From the NCBI RefSeq assembly GCF_000346465.2, contig NC_034010.1, forward strand, positions 29,242,787 to 29,306,786: a stretch of 64,000 nucleotides of DNA. Direction: 5' to 3'. The position numbers were made by a program, and so were the translations under genes. The notes under the pieces were generated by a model. It was not told the origin of the DNA. It did not search any database and worked only from the letters and a program-made list of their open reading frames with translations. This document shows, in pieces, positions 12,760-24,518 of the stretch. The stretch's first letter is position 1. Each line of letters begins with the position of its first letter. This stretch comes from Prunus persica (taxonomy: Eukaryota > Streptophyta > Magnoliopsida > Rosales > Rosaceae).

Positions 12760-12760
12760 A

Positions 12761-14960
12761 AAAGTGAGGGAGGAGGGGGTTTTAATTTATAGAGGGAGAG
12801 AAGGAAGTGGTTTAATTGTAAGGAGACCTGGATGTTTGCCACATGCCATACATGGGTTAACAAGTCTCCCATCGCATTACATCTTTTCTCAAGTTACTCA
12901 AACAAAAACAAATTACCTGCATGGACCAAAACAGGCCCAATTTGTTTTTTATTTTATTGCTATGACTGTCCTTCCATTACATCTTTTTCTTTTCTTTTAG
13001 TAAAAAATTACATATTTGAATTTGGTCAATTGGTCATGGGTATAATGAGCGTGTTTTTTTGCAACCAAATTTGAACGATCGTTTAATTTAAGGTAATTTA
13101 GACGATGGTTACTTATTAGCTCATGTTCCTATTTGGTTCCGAAAGCTACCAAGATCAGTAAGTTATTAATGTTAAAATTTTACTCAATAAAGTCCTTTAT
13201 TTACAAAGAAATAAAAGAAAAATCACGAGGTAGATTATAGAGACAAGGCTTGTTTGTTTAGACGCGTATAGAAATGAACAAGACTAGCTAGCAATGGCAT
13301 ACACACAAATATAAAAAGAAAAATCAACAGTAATCTTTTCTTTTTTGGTAAAACTTAATTAATTAATAAATCGTATTCGTTGTGTATATATATAGAAATG
13401 AACATTCCTTTTAATAAAATGTGATAATAAAGTGCCATTGCTCACCATAATTTCTAAAGCGGTGATCATTGTCTTGATTGATTGGTGCATTAATGATTAA
13501 TGTCACCACCATGACCATGTGGTCTAACTTCTATGTGTGAACTAGCGACTTTCAGAAAGTTCGTCTTTTTTTACCACCACCAAGTCATGCAATGCTCATG
13601 GTGGTCATGGAAATCCCAAACCACAAAAACCTCTCTCTCTCTCTCTTCTCTAGTTGTTGCCTAGCTCGTCCGTGTCCGTGGAATATGTACAACAAATATT
13701 GATCCAGACCAGACTCAAACAACTGAGATGGCAATCAATTGAAAGCAAATGCATGCACATTGATTAATTAATTAATATTCATGATGCATATATGATTCTT
13801 TTTAAAAGAATATAAATTCATGATAAATATATATATGCATCATTTAGAAGATTAATTTTGGCATTCACCGTGGTGGCTTGTTCAATGTCGACACCAGAAT
13901 TAAACAGAGAAAATTGTTAATAAATCAGTATCCATATAGATAATTACAGAAACAGCCCTATGGGCTATGGGTTACCTACCTAGTGTCTCTCACAGTAGTA
14001 GACTGACTGACCTAATAGATTTGATTTGATTTGTAAAGAAACCAGAATGTACTTTGGCAAACTGTTGATCAGTGGCTTGCCTTCTCCTCATTTATATCTT
14101 GTTCTAGAAGGGAAGAGAATATAAGCAAAGTTCTTTGAATATGAAACCTGCACCACATGGTGGAATTTTCGTATGAAACTTCCTTAGACTTTATGTTTCT
14201 CAAATTGCGCGTATTGCATGGTGTTCGAGCCACATGCTGATGAAAATCAACCCAAAATTAAATTGGTCCTAATAATATAAAGATTCTCCGTCTCATGCAG
14301 GGCACTCAAACTCCTTCGTGTTGACTCCTTGCATGTAAGTTGTAACGCAGTAATAATAATTAGTCAAAGTCTCCTTCCTTCCTTACAAACCTTGACACAA
14401 CCACACACTATTTTTAGCTAATTTTTTTATTCTCTTGCTTTTGTCCTCTGTTCTAAAAGATTGATAAGTTCCCATGAATTCAGTACACCATGTATTTGAA
14501 TAGCAGATGAAAGAATATATGCTGCTACTGCATTCAGTCAACATCTAGATGGGGTTGGTTGGGGTTTTTCTTTTTCTTTTTCGTTTTGTTTAAGAAGCAG
14601 AGCAGCATTGGAGGAGACTTCTATTATTGTAGCTAGCATAGGTGTCTTTTTCTGCTTGGCAGAACTTGGTCTCCTGAACAAATAATTTAGCTCAACGCGT
14701 ATTGGGCTTTTCAAGAGAAACATCTGCTATGTGAATGTGCAACACGAGAAAATGTTTGGCTATGTGAATGTGCAACACGAGAAAATGTTTGGGTGTAAGG
14801 AAAGATATTTCCACAGAAACAGGGAAAGATGAAATTATCCTCTTTGCCAAATCATAACTAGTTTAGGATCACAAAACTAAACATGTAGTAAATGTTACTC
14901 TAGAATGAAATATGTAACTGTTGAACCATCCATCCACATGATGCCAAGGAAGAACCATGA
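12761..14960. other. Intergenic region, no gene recognised
   Basis: About 2.2 kb between the presumed TPP transcript start and the 3' side of the DnaJ gene. It is AT-rich with short CT and AT runs and a 33-bp tandem duplication at 14727. No open frame shows coding character on either strand. Confidence 0.55.
14727..14792. repeat. 33-bp direct tandem duplication
   Basis: Two adjacent copies beginning CTATGTGAATGTGCAACACG (14727-14759 and 14760-14792) are identical over the whole unit. The site lies about 430 bp past the DnaJ stop codon, in or beyond its 3' UTR. Confidence 0.9.
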
Positions 14961-15225
14961 ACATCCCCTTCATTTTTCAAAAGCTATATTATAAAACTGA
15001 TCTTCAGCGAGACCAGTCATGAGTATACAAAAGTTTAACTGTGCTGAGACCCACGAACCTTCTTCACTTTCCACAAAATCCCAAAAAACTCTGGTATCAC
15101 CTGCTAGACAATTGCTACAAAGCATGTACACTTGCAACAGGCTAAGCAAAAACAAAAAGGGTTAGCAAAACATAATGCACAACCTATCTGGATGATGGGG
15201 TATTATCTTCAGCAATGTCCGCAAT

Positions 15226-17481
15226 TTACTGGTGGGTTATAGCATTAGTTTCCTTGGCTAACTTGGTATGCACCACTTCCTGAAACATTTCTTTCTCCAT
15301 CCCTCCATCTGCTTCTCTTGCCGAGGCACGTTGAAATATCCCTTCCTTTGTTTTCCCACCATTCTCTGCCATTGGTGCCTCATCAGCTTCTGTTATCACC
15401 TGAAGGAGTTCAGAAGGGGTAGCTGCTGGATCCAATTCCCAACAACCCTTTGGAGCATTGGGTGCTTCTTCACCTGTAAGCAAATGACTAGGGACCTGAT
15501 GAGAGAAACGGAACATCTCTTCTTTAGGAATCCACCTCACTTCCTTGGGGTCCATGTGCTTACGGAACACTGTTTTAAAACCAGCAACCTTACATAGAGG
15601 AACAACACACACACCGCGTTCCTCAGCAAAATCATCCAGCACTTCCACCATGTCATATTTGTGTATCACTGCATCAGGGGTGTGCTGATTCCAATCTGGC
15701 GACCAATTTGTATATAGTGCCCAAACTTCACTCCTCGTAGGAAATATGCGAATCACCCCTCGTCTGCTTTTTGTCCAACTAACCTTGTTTGAGAAAGAAT
15801 TTAAAGTGTCATAAATTTCATGTCTGCCAGGCCTGAAATCCCCGCAGGTTTTAGTAAAACCAGAACGCACCCAGTCCATCGGACCCAATTCACTGTTGCT
15901 TCTTGAGTTAAGCCAACTAATCCGCATCTTAAATGGCTTCAAGGAAATCAGCTTGTGAATTCGAGCATAATAACGAGGCATCCCATCATCATCATATGCA
16001 GCCCAGACTTGGTCATCTCCAAAGGACCTTTCAGTTCGATCCAAGTCAAAATTATGAAAATCAGGATCTGGCACATTGATTGACACTGGTGGCGTTGCCT
16101 CTTTACCAGTACCACTCTTTTTTGCTGTGTCAACATTTACCACAGTCTTCTGTTTCTTATTTACTTTCACCTTCTCTTGCTCTTTGTTTGCCCTCTCTGC
16201 TTTAGTTGCTGAGCTCTGCCCGTTGAGCATCTTGCAAATTTCAGTTCGTGCCTTCCAAATCAGAATTTTTTTCATTTCAGGATATGGCAACTCTCTTGCG
16301 ACATTAAGCCTATCGTATGTACTAGATAAACCATAAATTCTTTTTGTTCCAACATTACCTGTACTTAATTCAGATACACCTCCCAAGTCAGCACCATCAC
16401 TTCCCTTGGACATTTGATTAGCCATGCCTCCTTGATATCCATTCAAATGTTTATCATCCATTCTTTTCTTTTTCAAAGAAGGATTTCCCATCAAATTTTT
16501 ACTCCTCTCCCATTCAGCGATTGATTGTCTCCGCTCTTGGTCTCTCTTCATTTTCTCACTAGCCTGTTGGGCCGCACTCACAGCTGGAGCAGCAGCATGA
16601 CCTGATGCAACCGGGCTACCCACACCATTCATTTTGGAGAAAAAGCCCTGTTTGAAGTTTGTCCTATTGAACGAATTAGGACCTAAAGATCCCCCAGCTC
16701 CCAAATTTTGAGGTACAGTGCAGTTTCTTCCAGAACTAAATGAGTTACCACCAGCTGCATGGTGTCTTGAATTCTGATGCTGCTGGGAAGAAGAGGTACT
16801 GGATGACTTGAAAACACTCGGAGGTGGAGCTTGTTCTATAGCCATGAAAGTCTTCTGACAATTAGGGCAGACTAGAACGTGATTTAGATAAATCCTGAGA
16901 TACTGATAATGTGTTTGGCACCGATTGCAAAAAGTCCAAAAAGTAGCGGTGTTTCCATATGAAGGTGACAGGGTAGGACCACGCTGCGCCCTAGCATTTG
17001 AGGTGGCACTATTCATAACATTTTGAAAGGTATTTGCACTGGGTTGCACTGAATGACCCCTAGTACGGGATAGAACTTCATGTTGAAAACCTCTCTTGTG
17101 GTTATATGCTAGTCTCTTAGACTCGTCTGATAAAAAACTCCACGCCTCTGAAACCAACTTAAATGCGCCTTCTGCACCAAGAGTCTTGTTTTTATCAGGA
17201 TGAAGCATCAGAGCCAATTTCCTATACTGTTTCCTAATCATCTCATGATCCGCAAAAGGAGTAACACTAAGTATTCCATACCAATCCACTTCCCCATTAA
17301 TTTTATTCTCTGCAGCGACGTAAACATCCAGTATTGTCAACATTTGGGAGAGACCCTCAAGCTCAGGATATAAATTGTGAGCCTTCGAGGCAAACTTCTT
17401 GGAAATAGCATAATTTTTTTCTATAAACTTCCTCTCAGCAAGTGCCTTAGCCCTGACTGCATCATCTTTATTGCACTCCAT
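15226..17481 (-). CDS. DnaJ (J-domain) protein with DUF3444
   Basis: A single long coding exon encodes 751 aa, starting at the ATG of MECNKDDAVRAKALAE, the usual start of this plant family. The longer frame upstream is leader or intron. The J domain covers about residues 65-127, with WYGILSV and the HPD catalytic loop in LMLHPDKN; HPD stimulates Hsp70 ATPase. It is followed by a Zn-ribbon-like segment with two CxxC pairs (CNRC and CPNC, about residues 183-212). A low-complexity basic middle comes next, then a DUF3444 domain over roughly the last third (from DPDFHNFDLDRTE, with VWAAYDDDGMPRYYA and the later VWALYTNW). Some Arabidopsis relatives (SDJ proteins) work with SUVH readers in chromatin; whether this one does is unknown. 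A 5' UTR intron is likely (TTCCAG acceptor near 17512). Confidence 0.93.
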   Translation of the reverse strand: MECNKDDAVRAKALAERKFIEKNYAISKKFASKAHNLYPELEGLSQMLTILDVYVAAENKINGEVDWYGILSVTPFADHEMIRKQYRKLALMLHPDKNKTLGAEGAFKLVSEAWSFLSDESKRLAYNHKRGFQHEVLSRTRGHSVQPSANTFQNVMNSATSNARAQRGPTLSPSYGNTATFWTFCNRCQTHYQYLRIYLNHVLVCPNCQKTFMAIEQAPPPSVFKSSSTSSSQQHQNSRHHAAGGNSFSSGRNCTVPQNLGAGGSLGPNSFNRTNFKQGFFSKMNGVGSPVASGHAAAPAVSAAQQASEKMKRDQERRQSIAEWERSKNLMGNPSLKKKRMDDKHLNGYQGGMANQMSKGSDGADLGGVSELSTGNVGTKRIYGLSSTYDRLNVARELPYPEMKKILIWKARTEICKMLNGQSSATKAERANKEQEKVKVNKKQKTVVNVDTAKKSGTGKEATPPVSINVPDPDFHNFDLDRTERSFGDDQVWAAYDDDGMPRYYARIHKLISLKPFKMRISWLNSRSNSELGPMDWVRSGFTKTCGDFRPGRHEIYDTLNSFSNKVSWTKSRRGVIRIFPTRSEVWALYTNWSPDWNQHTPDAVIHKYDMVEVLDDFAEERGVCVVPLCKVAGFKTVFRKHMDPKEVRWIPKEEMFRFSHQVPSHLLTGEEAPNAPKGCWELDPAATPSELLQVITEADEAPMAENGGKTKEGIFQRASAREADGGMEKEMFQEVVHTKLAKETNAITHQ

Positions 17482-18700
17482 ATTTTCCTTAAGTAAGAGT
17501 CTCAGTTCTTCCTTACTTGACTGGAATAGTAAGCATACTACAAGAAAGTGGTCATGCCTACAGATGTTAAGTACCTGATCCAAAGAGAAAACAAATAGAT
17601 CGCCTCAAATTCTGTAACTAGATCAATAACAAAACATTGCCCAAGACAATTATGTTAAAAACCAGAAATTCAATGCAGAAACAAGACATTCATATAATAA
17701 TAAAAAGCATCATTTGAACACCACTGAGTTTTTGAACCCTCCCCCGGCAACACAGAACAAAAATATGTCACTTTTATAGGCAGAAATAGATGATGGGCCA
17801 AATTAGCTTCAAAACTACCAGAGATTCTTAAGATGATGGAAACAGAACAGCAAATTATAAGATTTGTGGAGCTCAATTCTCCTCCAAAATCCCTCCCTTT
17901 CCACTTGAGCCACACACTTCCCCTTGTAACGGAACAAAAGGTTCCACTTCATTACAAAGGATAAACATGCGTTTTCATCAAGACACTTGGACCTACAACA
18001 GTAGTACTCCCTAACACAACATTTCCCCCACACTTCTCAACAGATCTAATCTAAGCAACTTGTGTACTGCTTGAAGTTCAAGCCATAAGACATTATTAAA
18101 ACCTTATTACCAGATAATTTATGCCGTGATACTGTGATAAATACAATGACAAACAGGGAAAAAGACAAAAAATACATTAACTAGCTTCAACGAATGCACA
18201 TTTCTTATAGTAATATATTACGAAGGCATATCTCACAGAGAGACACGGCCACAAAATGCAACGAATCAAAAGCCATCATTTTATAATAAACCCTTCAACA
18301 TAATCCCAAAACTACAAGAAGGCGAAAGGCCCAAGAGAATAATTATAAGAATTTATCAACTGGGTAGACTCAAAGTTTTTAATTTTATAACAAGAAGTTT
18401 GATGTGGCTTCACAGAAGCAGAGGTTTTACCGGTCAAGTTTCAGTACCAACAACCGTCTGAACTTCTGAACTGTTTTGGGTCGGAAAGTTCTGGAATTCA
18501 GTACTTCAAAATACAAACCCTATCTTTGTGGCATTTCACGAAATTGAGCAACAACAAAAAACCAGAAAAGCAAGCGACTTTCTAAGCAAAACTGAATTAA
18601 AGAGAAATAGTGATTACCCCCACCGCATACAACAAAGAGAAGTCTGACTTGAATTTGAATCTGAGAGGACCGTCACCAGGTACACTGACCTATTAGGCAA
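17482..18700 (-). other. DnaJ gene 5' leader and leader intron
   Basis: Upstream of the DnaJ ATG a TTCCAG acceptor ends near 17512 on the minus strand. A GTAATC donor near 18617, after a GC-richer block at about 18620-18700, would close a 1.1 kb leader intron. No coding sequence is seen in it. Confidence 0.4.
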
Positions 18701-19540
18701 AGGCCCCTAAAGGGACATGAGAAAATTCTTAATTGCTCGACTTAAAAATTGAAAATTAGGGAAAAAGTAAGAATGGGTTTGGTGCCTCTAGTATTGTTTG
18801 TATATATATTGGTCTGATTTCAACCCAAAAAAGATTAACTAGGGTTAAATTTTAACTTGGGATTAGGTTTACATTCCCATATCTTAGTTGGATTGCGTAT
18901 GCTATATAAGGAAATTAAAAATAACAAATTAAGAGAGATTCCAAATTTAAATCACTCTTTCGTAGATCTATAAAAAAAAAATATATAAAGTTAGATATGT
19001 GTTGGATAATTGGATTGTTTAGAGGGAATCTCGATGATACGAGATAAATTTTATTGATATACCAAAAGAAACGGAGGAGACTTAGCGCCATACCCGTACT
19101 ACAAACATCAAAAACAAAACAATCTTGAATTTTACGTAGTTGATTGAACTAATAAAATACGTGACTACCATATCATCCTTAATTCTAAAGTTTGTAACAT
19201 TTTTAAATGCAATGAGGGTACACATAGTATTTTATATGTAATAGTAGGGCAAAACAAATTATCTTTTCTAATATGCTTTATTATTATTTATAGTGAAATT
19301 TCAAGGCAATTCATATGAGTGTAAAAGTCACATGTACCTATATATGTATGACATGAAGAGTCAAAATATTGAATTTTCAATATTGACAAAAATAATGTGT
19401 TAAAACTTATATATTCATAAAATATTTGATGTTGAGAACTTGAGATATATTATTATTAGTATTAACTTTTTTTATAGAACTTGAGATGTATATATTATAA
19501 GCGCATCACAGAAGTAGAATAAGAATTGTAACAAAAAAAT
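18701..19540. other. Divergent promoter region
   Basis: About 0.8 kb of AT-rich DNA separate the likely 5' ends of the DnaJ gene (-) and the TIGR01589 gene (+). No gene or clear TATA motif was identified. The region should hold both promoters. Confidence 0.4.
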
Positions 19541-20476
19541 GAACATCCCCAGTCACAAGCAGTGTACAACGTTCAACAGCAGCTTACAGAAGTATTTCAC
19601 CCCTATAAGAATACAAATACCTGAGACTGAGCGATAACTACAAATTTCACTCTTTTTCCCACTTGGTTTTAAATTTCTTCCGCTAAGCCACCATCGTTTC
19701 ATTAAACCCTGGCTTCTTGTTACCTCCGGAAACCCTAGCAATCCTTCAAAGCCTTTAGTTTTATGGTAATTCAAAAACCTTCTCTTTCTCCCCCACCCCC
19801 CTACTTTTAAGTGTTTTCTGTGTTATTACTCTGTTTGTTACTGCTTCAAGATACTTCCTTTGAGCTATCTTTTCAAAATTCTTAATGATATCTTGGTGTC
19901 ATGTTTGGTTGCTAAGAAATAATGGAAAGAAAGGAAGAAAATTAGCTTCAAGATTGGCTTTGGGTGCAAGATGTTATTTTTTATTTTTTATTTCTTTCCG
20001 TGGGGGGTTTTCTTGGTAACGAAAGAAAGGGTCAAGGCGAAGTGATGACTGGGTGTTGGTTTCTGAGGTTTATGTTCTATTTAGGTGCCAAGAATAAATG
20101 GGAAAAAGAGAAGGAATTGTAAGTTTTATATGCGCCTAATGCAGTTGGTTGATTTTTCTTGTTCTTTTTAGTTATTCAGCAACCGAAAAACAAAATAGTT
20201 CTTTTAGATAATGGATGAGTAGAACTGGTGAAATTATGCTCTTTTCTTTTGTGACATACTAGGCTTAGTTGAAAAAGTGTGTTTGAAAATTATTTTTGGC
20301 TTCTAAACGCTTGAACAACATGCTATTCCTGTTGCTTAATCCTCTTTTGTACTCATTTTCTGATAGATCAGGTCATCATTCGTTTATATTGGACTCTCTG
20401 AATTAGCCATCCAAGAAAGCTGAAGGGAAGATCTCTAATCAAACAAAAGGGCACAGTTCACATGCATTGAAGTGAA

Positions 20477-23400
20477 ATGAAGATGGTTCAGGTTTTAGCA
20501 TAATTTAATTATCTTTGCAATCTGTGAGTCATAGGAGACTTTGTTAATCCGGTAGACAATGATAGCACCTGAGTTTCTTTATGGTACCACGGCCACCAGG
20601 ATGAATAGGACATGCTGCAAGGATCCTTAAGTTACTCGCATTGAAAAAAGTTGGGAGAAGTTGTTTTGGTTTCTTTTTTCATGTTAATAAGCCAGTGTTA
20701 TTGTATGCAGAGCTCTTGGTTGTTTGTTTTCACAAGTGATTTCTATTTTGGCCTACGTATCAAAAGAAGGGGAAAAATTTAGCCATGACATTTGCCATAT
20801 GACTGATTTGTTTACCCCCTCCTTCTAGCTAACGTCATGAGTTGAATGCAATACATCTATTTCATAAGTCTTGTTTGCTTTTTTGGGCTTTATATCACCA
20901 ATTGAAAGGAATTTCACAGGATCCACAGAAGTCAACAGAAAAGCAGTTCTCAAAGAAAATATCAAATGACCCCCAGAGTGACCAACAGAATAGCATCACC
21001 GAGGTTCCAAGCAACAAGAGCAGAAAAATCACACGTGAAGATATTGAAGTTGTAAGACATTTTCTAACTTATATCTGTTTGAGCTTGAGTATGATTTGTT
21101 CAAAGGATGAAACTTAATTACATTATTTTGCTTTGGTACAATAATGAATGTTGCAGGTCCAGAATTTGATTGAGAGGTGTTTGCAGTTGTATATGAACAG
21201 AAATGAAGTCATCAATACCCTCTTAGATCGTGCTAGGATTGAGCCTGGCTTCACGAGCTTGGGTATGCCACTATATTATTCCACATAATTTCCTTCGTTT
21301 TTTTTTTCCTCTGGATACATGGGAATAAAGCCTACCTCTGCCTTCTGCCTTTTCTTTGACATCTTCATAATTTTTCATTGTTCCCAATGCATCATAAGTA
21401 TCATTAGTCAATGGTGCCAAGGAAGAGTTTGACGTTGTAGTTATATTGCTGCTAGTTCAAAATCTTTGATGTTCCTTAGGTTAATCCATAAACTTGGTTT
21501 CAAAGCTAATCACGTTAGTTGATATTCATTAGATTTTAATTGTCTTTACAATAATAACAGTGACATTATTATTTGATTTTGGATTTAGAACTTCTCATTT
21601 CATCTCTTCATGGAATGGAGGCCATTCACTCATTTGACCCGAAACTCGTAGGTATTTAGTTTGAACAGCTAAATTTGATTGAGAAGCCAGTTAACTGTTA
21701 TCCCCACTGCATTATTCAGATATGTGTTCTTGCGAACATATCATTTTAGCTATCTGGGGTCATTTTTGGTAGTTTTCCTGTAATTTCTTTTTTTCCAATT
21801 CATTCCACTTAATAGATGGCGTGTTGTTCACCATTCTGCTAATTATAAGGAAAGTACTGCATCCTACCACATGACCAAAGGTTGGTAGGAAAAATCACAT
21901 ATGTTGTTTTTGGTCAATGAAACCAGAAATTGGAGCACATTTTATTATCATGATCTTTTTTCCAACTGCTCTAATGGGCCTCTTTTTTGTTTTCTTTGTT
22001 AACTTAGTACTGCAGAAATTGGAAGAAGAAAATGCAGAATTTTTCAAGGCCTACTACATAAGGCTAAAGCTGAAAAATCAAATTGTTCTGTATAACCATT
22101 TGCTAGAGCAACAATACCATCTGATGAAAGACCAAGTCCCTCCAGAGGTTCCATTGCCTCGTATGCAAAATGGAATGCATTACATGCCTGGTATTTCCTT
22201 CTTATAGAACTTCCTGATTGTTCCAGGGACACTCTAGCATTCTAAATTCTTATTGAAGAAAAGAGGCTGCATTCCGTTTTTTTTCTTTCAATACCAATGA
22301 TCAGTTTTTGAGTTCCAACTTTGTTAAAAAAAGAAAATTACAACTTCAAATCAGAAAAATAATTGAGGGGAATTCGCTCTTAATTTGGTTACACCTCATT
22401 TGGTTGATTTGTTGAGTACATGATAGGTTAATCTCTGTATGTTTTCTTTTTTTTATGAGTTCTCATCTATGGGAAAGAAAAACGCATAAAAGGATGTAGA
22501 TGTTTTCAATTAGACTGCTTTTAACTACAGTTGATTTAAAGTACTTCATAACTGATGATTATGAAGTGTTTTTTTCTGGTCTGTATCTTCTCGTATTCAA
22601 AATTCTTCTCAGTTTTGTTGTTGATTTCTTTGGATGTTGGTGGCTATTTCTAATTGAATAATATGCCAAAAATATCATTGTAAAGCGATGCTTTATTTCT
22701 CTTTTGTTTATATTTAGCGCAGTTCACAGTTCATCTATGGGGTACCCCATCATGCAGCAGCCTCCAATTCCATCTAACCGTCATCACCAAATTAGTAACA
22801 TGGGCACTACATCTAGTTGTCATGTGGTAAATGGAATCCCTGCTCAAGGACATTTCCACCATATGCCACTAAACTGTGGTAACGAGTGAGGCTTCAATCT
22901 CATATCCACTTTTTTCATTACTTTCCATATGGTTTATCTTGTATGGTGATAGCTACATTTTTCCTAATGAAATCTCGCATTCAAAATCTTATTCTGCTAA
23001 TTTTCTTGCTAATGTTCAACATTTGCATGTTTTGTTGCATTCATTTAAACTTCAATGAAGGATTTTCATGTCCAGTGGTAGCTGTTATCCATATCTGATA
23101 AAGTTTGTGTGTGTCAATCCAACACATGCACAGTCCCCTTCATTTATGATGTGTTCTTTATATAGCCTTACTGTTTGGCTCCTTGTTGACTGATGTGGAC
23201 AGAAGCCTAGCTGATGCACCATCTATCATCCCTGCCAGTGGTATCAAGACAGAGATGCTTTCAAGTCCTGTATCAGTGGCATCCAATGGACAATTTCCTT
23301 TCACTCCATCAGAAATATCAGGGCTAGGTGTGGACACATCAGTGCTTGACTCTGCATTTACTTCTCATTTAGCAAATTTAGAAAGGTTGGGTATTGGACC

Positions 23401-23896
23401 AGATGGTGGGACCAGATGGCCTAAGGAGACCCTTCGATCATCGGGGCAGTCTACTTGGAATTTTGGCCTCTTTGATTCTACTGCTGAATGGCCAAACTTG
23501 CAAGGTAAGATGCAGTTTTTATTGATTCACAATCCTATTTTGAAGAACATGGGAAGTGGTCCATTATATCCAGGCAGAGTTTTATTGCATAAATTTTCAG
23601 TATTTGACTGTTACTGAAGTTAGCATGCTCTTGTTATTTTTCATTTATTTATTGTTTGCATGAACAGATCTTGGAGCACTGGGTAACTATTCGGGTTCAC
23701 CCTTTCTGCCTCCTGAGTCGGATGTTGTTCTTGATTCACCAGAGCAAAATGACATGGGTAAAATTGAATTAGATGGTTCCTTCCATATTATATTATGTGT
23801 TAAGACAGCTAAAACTAATAAGTATTGCACATTATTGTGGCAGTTGAGGAGTTCTTTGCCGACGCTGGCTCAGGTCAAGGCTCTCAATCAGAGTAG
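20477..23896 (+). CDS. Plant-specific TIGR01589 / A_thal_3526 domain protein
   Basis: Function unknown. The hallmark domain spans exons at 20920-21051, 21157-21262 and 22008-22190, running from TREDIEVVQNLIERCLQLYM through EPGFTSLVLQKLEEENAEFF to AYYIRLKLKNQI and LLEQQYHLM. Later exons are 22723-22878, about 23166-23504, 23668-23757 and 23844-23896 (stop TAG). They encode a Ser/Pro-rich tail with GLGVDTSVLDSAF, DLGALGNYSGSPFLP and an acidic VEEFF end, the usual layout of the long members. From 20920 on, phases close and give 352 aa. The first residues are uncertain: ATGAAGATGGTTCAG at 20477-20491 before a weak donor, or an ATG ending an exon at 19765. The 5' border of the fifth exon is also less certain. 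The gene is convergent with the PP2C gene downstream. Confidence 0.82.
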
Positions 23897-24518
23897 ACTT
23901 CTTATGCGCCAAGGTGAGAGAGGTCTTGTGGAAGTATTTGGAGGACCTCTCTGGTGTTTAGGATCAGATAGCTCTATCAACTTCAAAGTCCTGATCCTCA
24001 AGGAACATATGGTACTCTTTGAGCAATTTAACATCTGATTTCCATGTAAATTTTGAATCTCGAGTTGTTCCGGCAAAGAAAATAGAAACAAAATTTATGT
24101 TAATTCTGATGTTAATTGATAGGTATAATTTTCCAAGCATAAGCAAATGAGGGCGCCGTTCAAATTCTGTGATCTTTTCAAAAACTCGCTAGAACTTTGC
24201 GAGAAGCGAGAGTTCATAGAAACAACCTACAAATACCTTGGGAACAAATCGTTATGCGTATTAGATTTATTAAATTTATTAAACTCGGATACCCAAACTG
24301 ATAATACCTTGGCAGATAGGGCATCATACAATACAGACTTGGAAGGAGAAGGTTCGGAATGAAACCCATCTTCTCATTACAAGAGCAATTAGGAAACAAA
24401 ACCGATGAATAAACAAATTGCTTTCATTTCTATAAAGCACTCAGCCACTTGCATGTGCAAGTTTAAAAATCGATTACTTAAAAAATGTTGATAAATCCAC
24501 CCATGCAATATAAAGTTT
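23897..24518. other. Convergent 3' ends, no gene seen
   Basis: This 622-bp stretch lies between the stop codons of the TIGR01589 gene (+) and the PP2C gene (-). It must hold both 3' UTRs and polyadenylation sites, so the two transcripts may come very close or overlap. Confidence 0.5.

Larger units (their letters stand above)
9704..12760 (-). other. Inferred TPP 5' leader with a 2.9 kb intron
   Basis: On the minus strand CTTGCAG ends at 9705, just upstream of the TPP coding exon, and is a good acceptor. No promoter-like block lies close by. At 12583/12582 there is a strong donor (TCTG|GTGAGT), preceded by a GA-rich segment that looks like a 5' UTR exon (12583 to about 12760). A leader intron of 9705-12582 is therefore inferred. 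No other coding region was found inside it; open frames there use non-ATG starts or lack motifs. Confidence 0.4.

Noticed and set aside
17482..17583. Longer N-terminus for the DnaJ protein
   Set aside because: The extra residues come from leader sequence crossing a likely TTCCAG acceptor; family members begin at MECNKD-type sequences.
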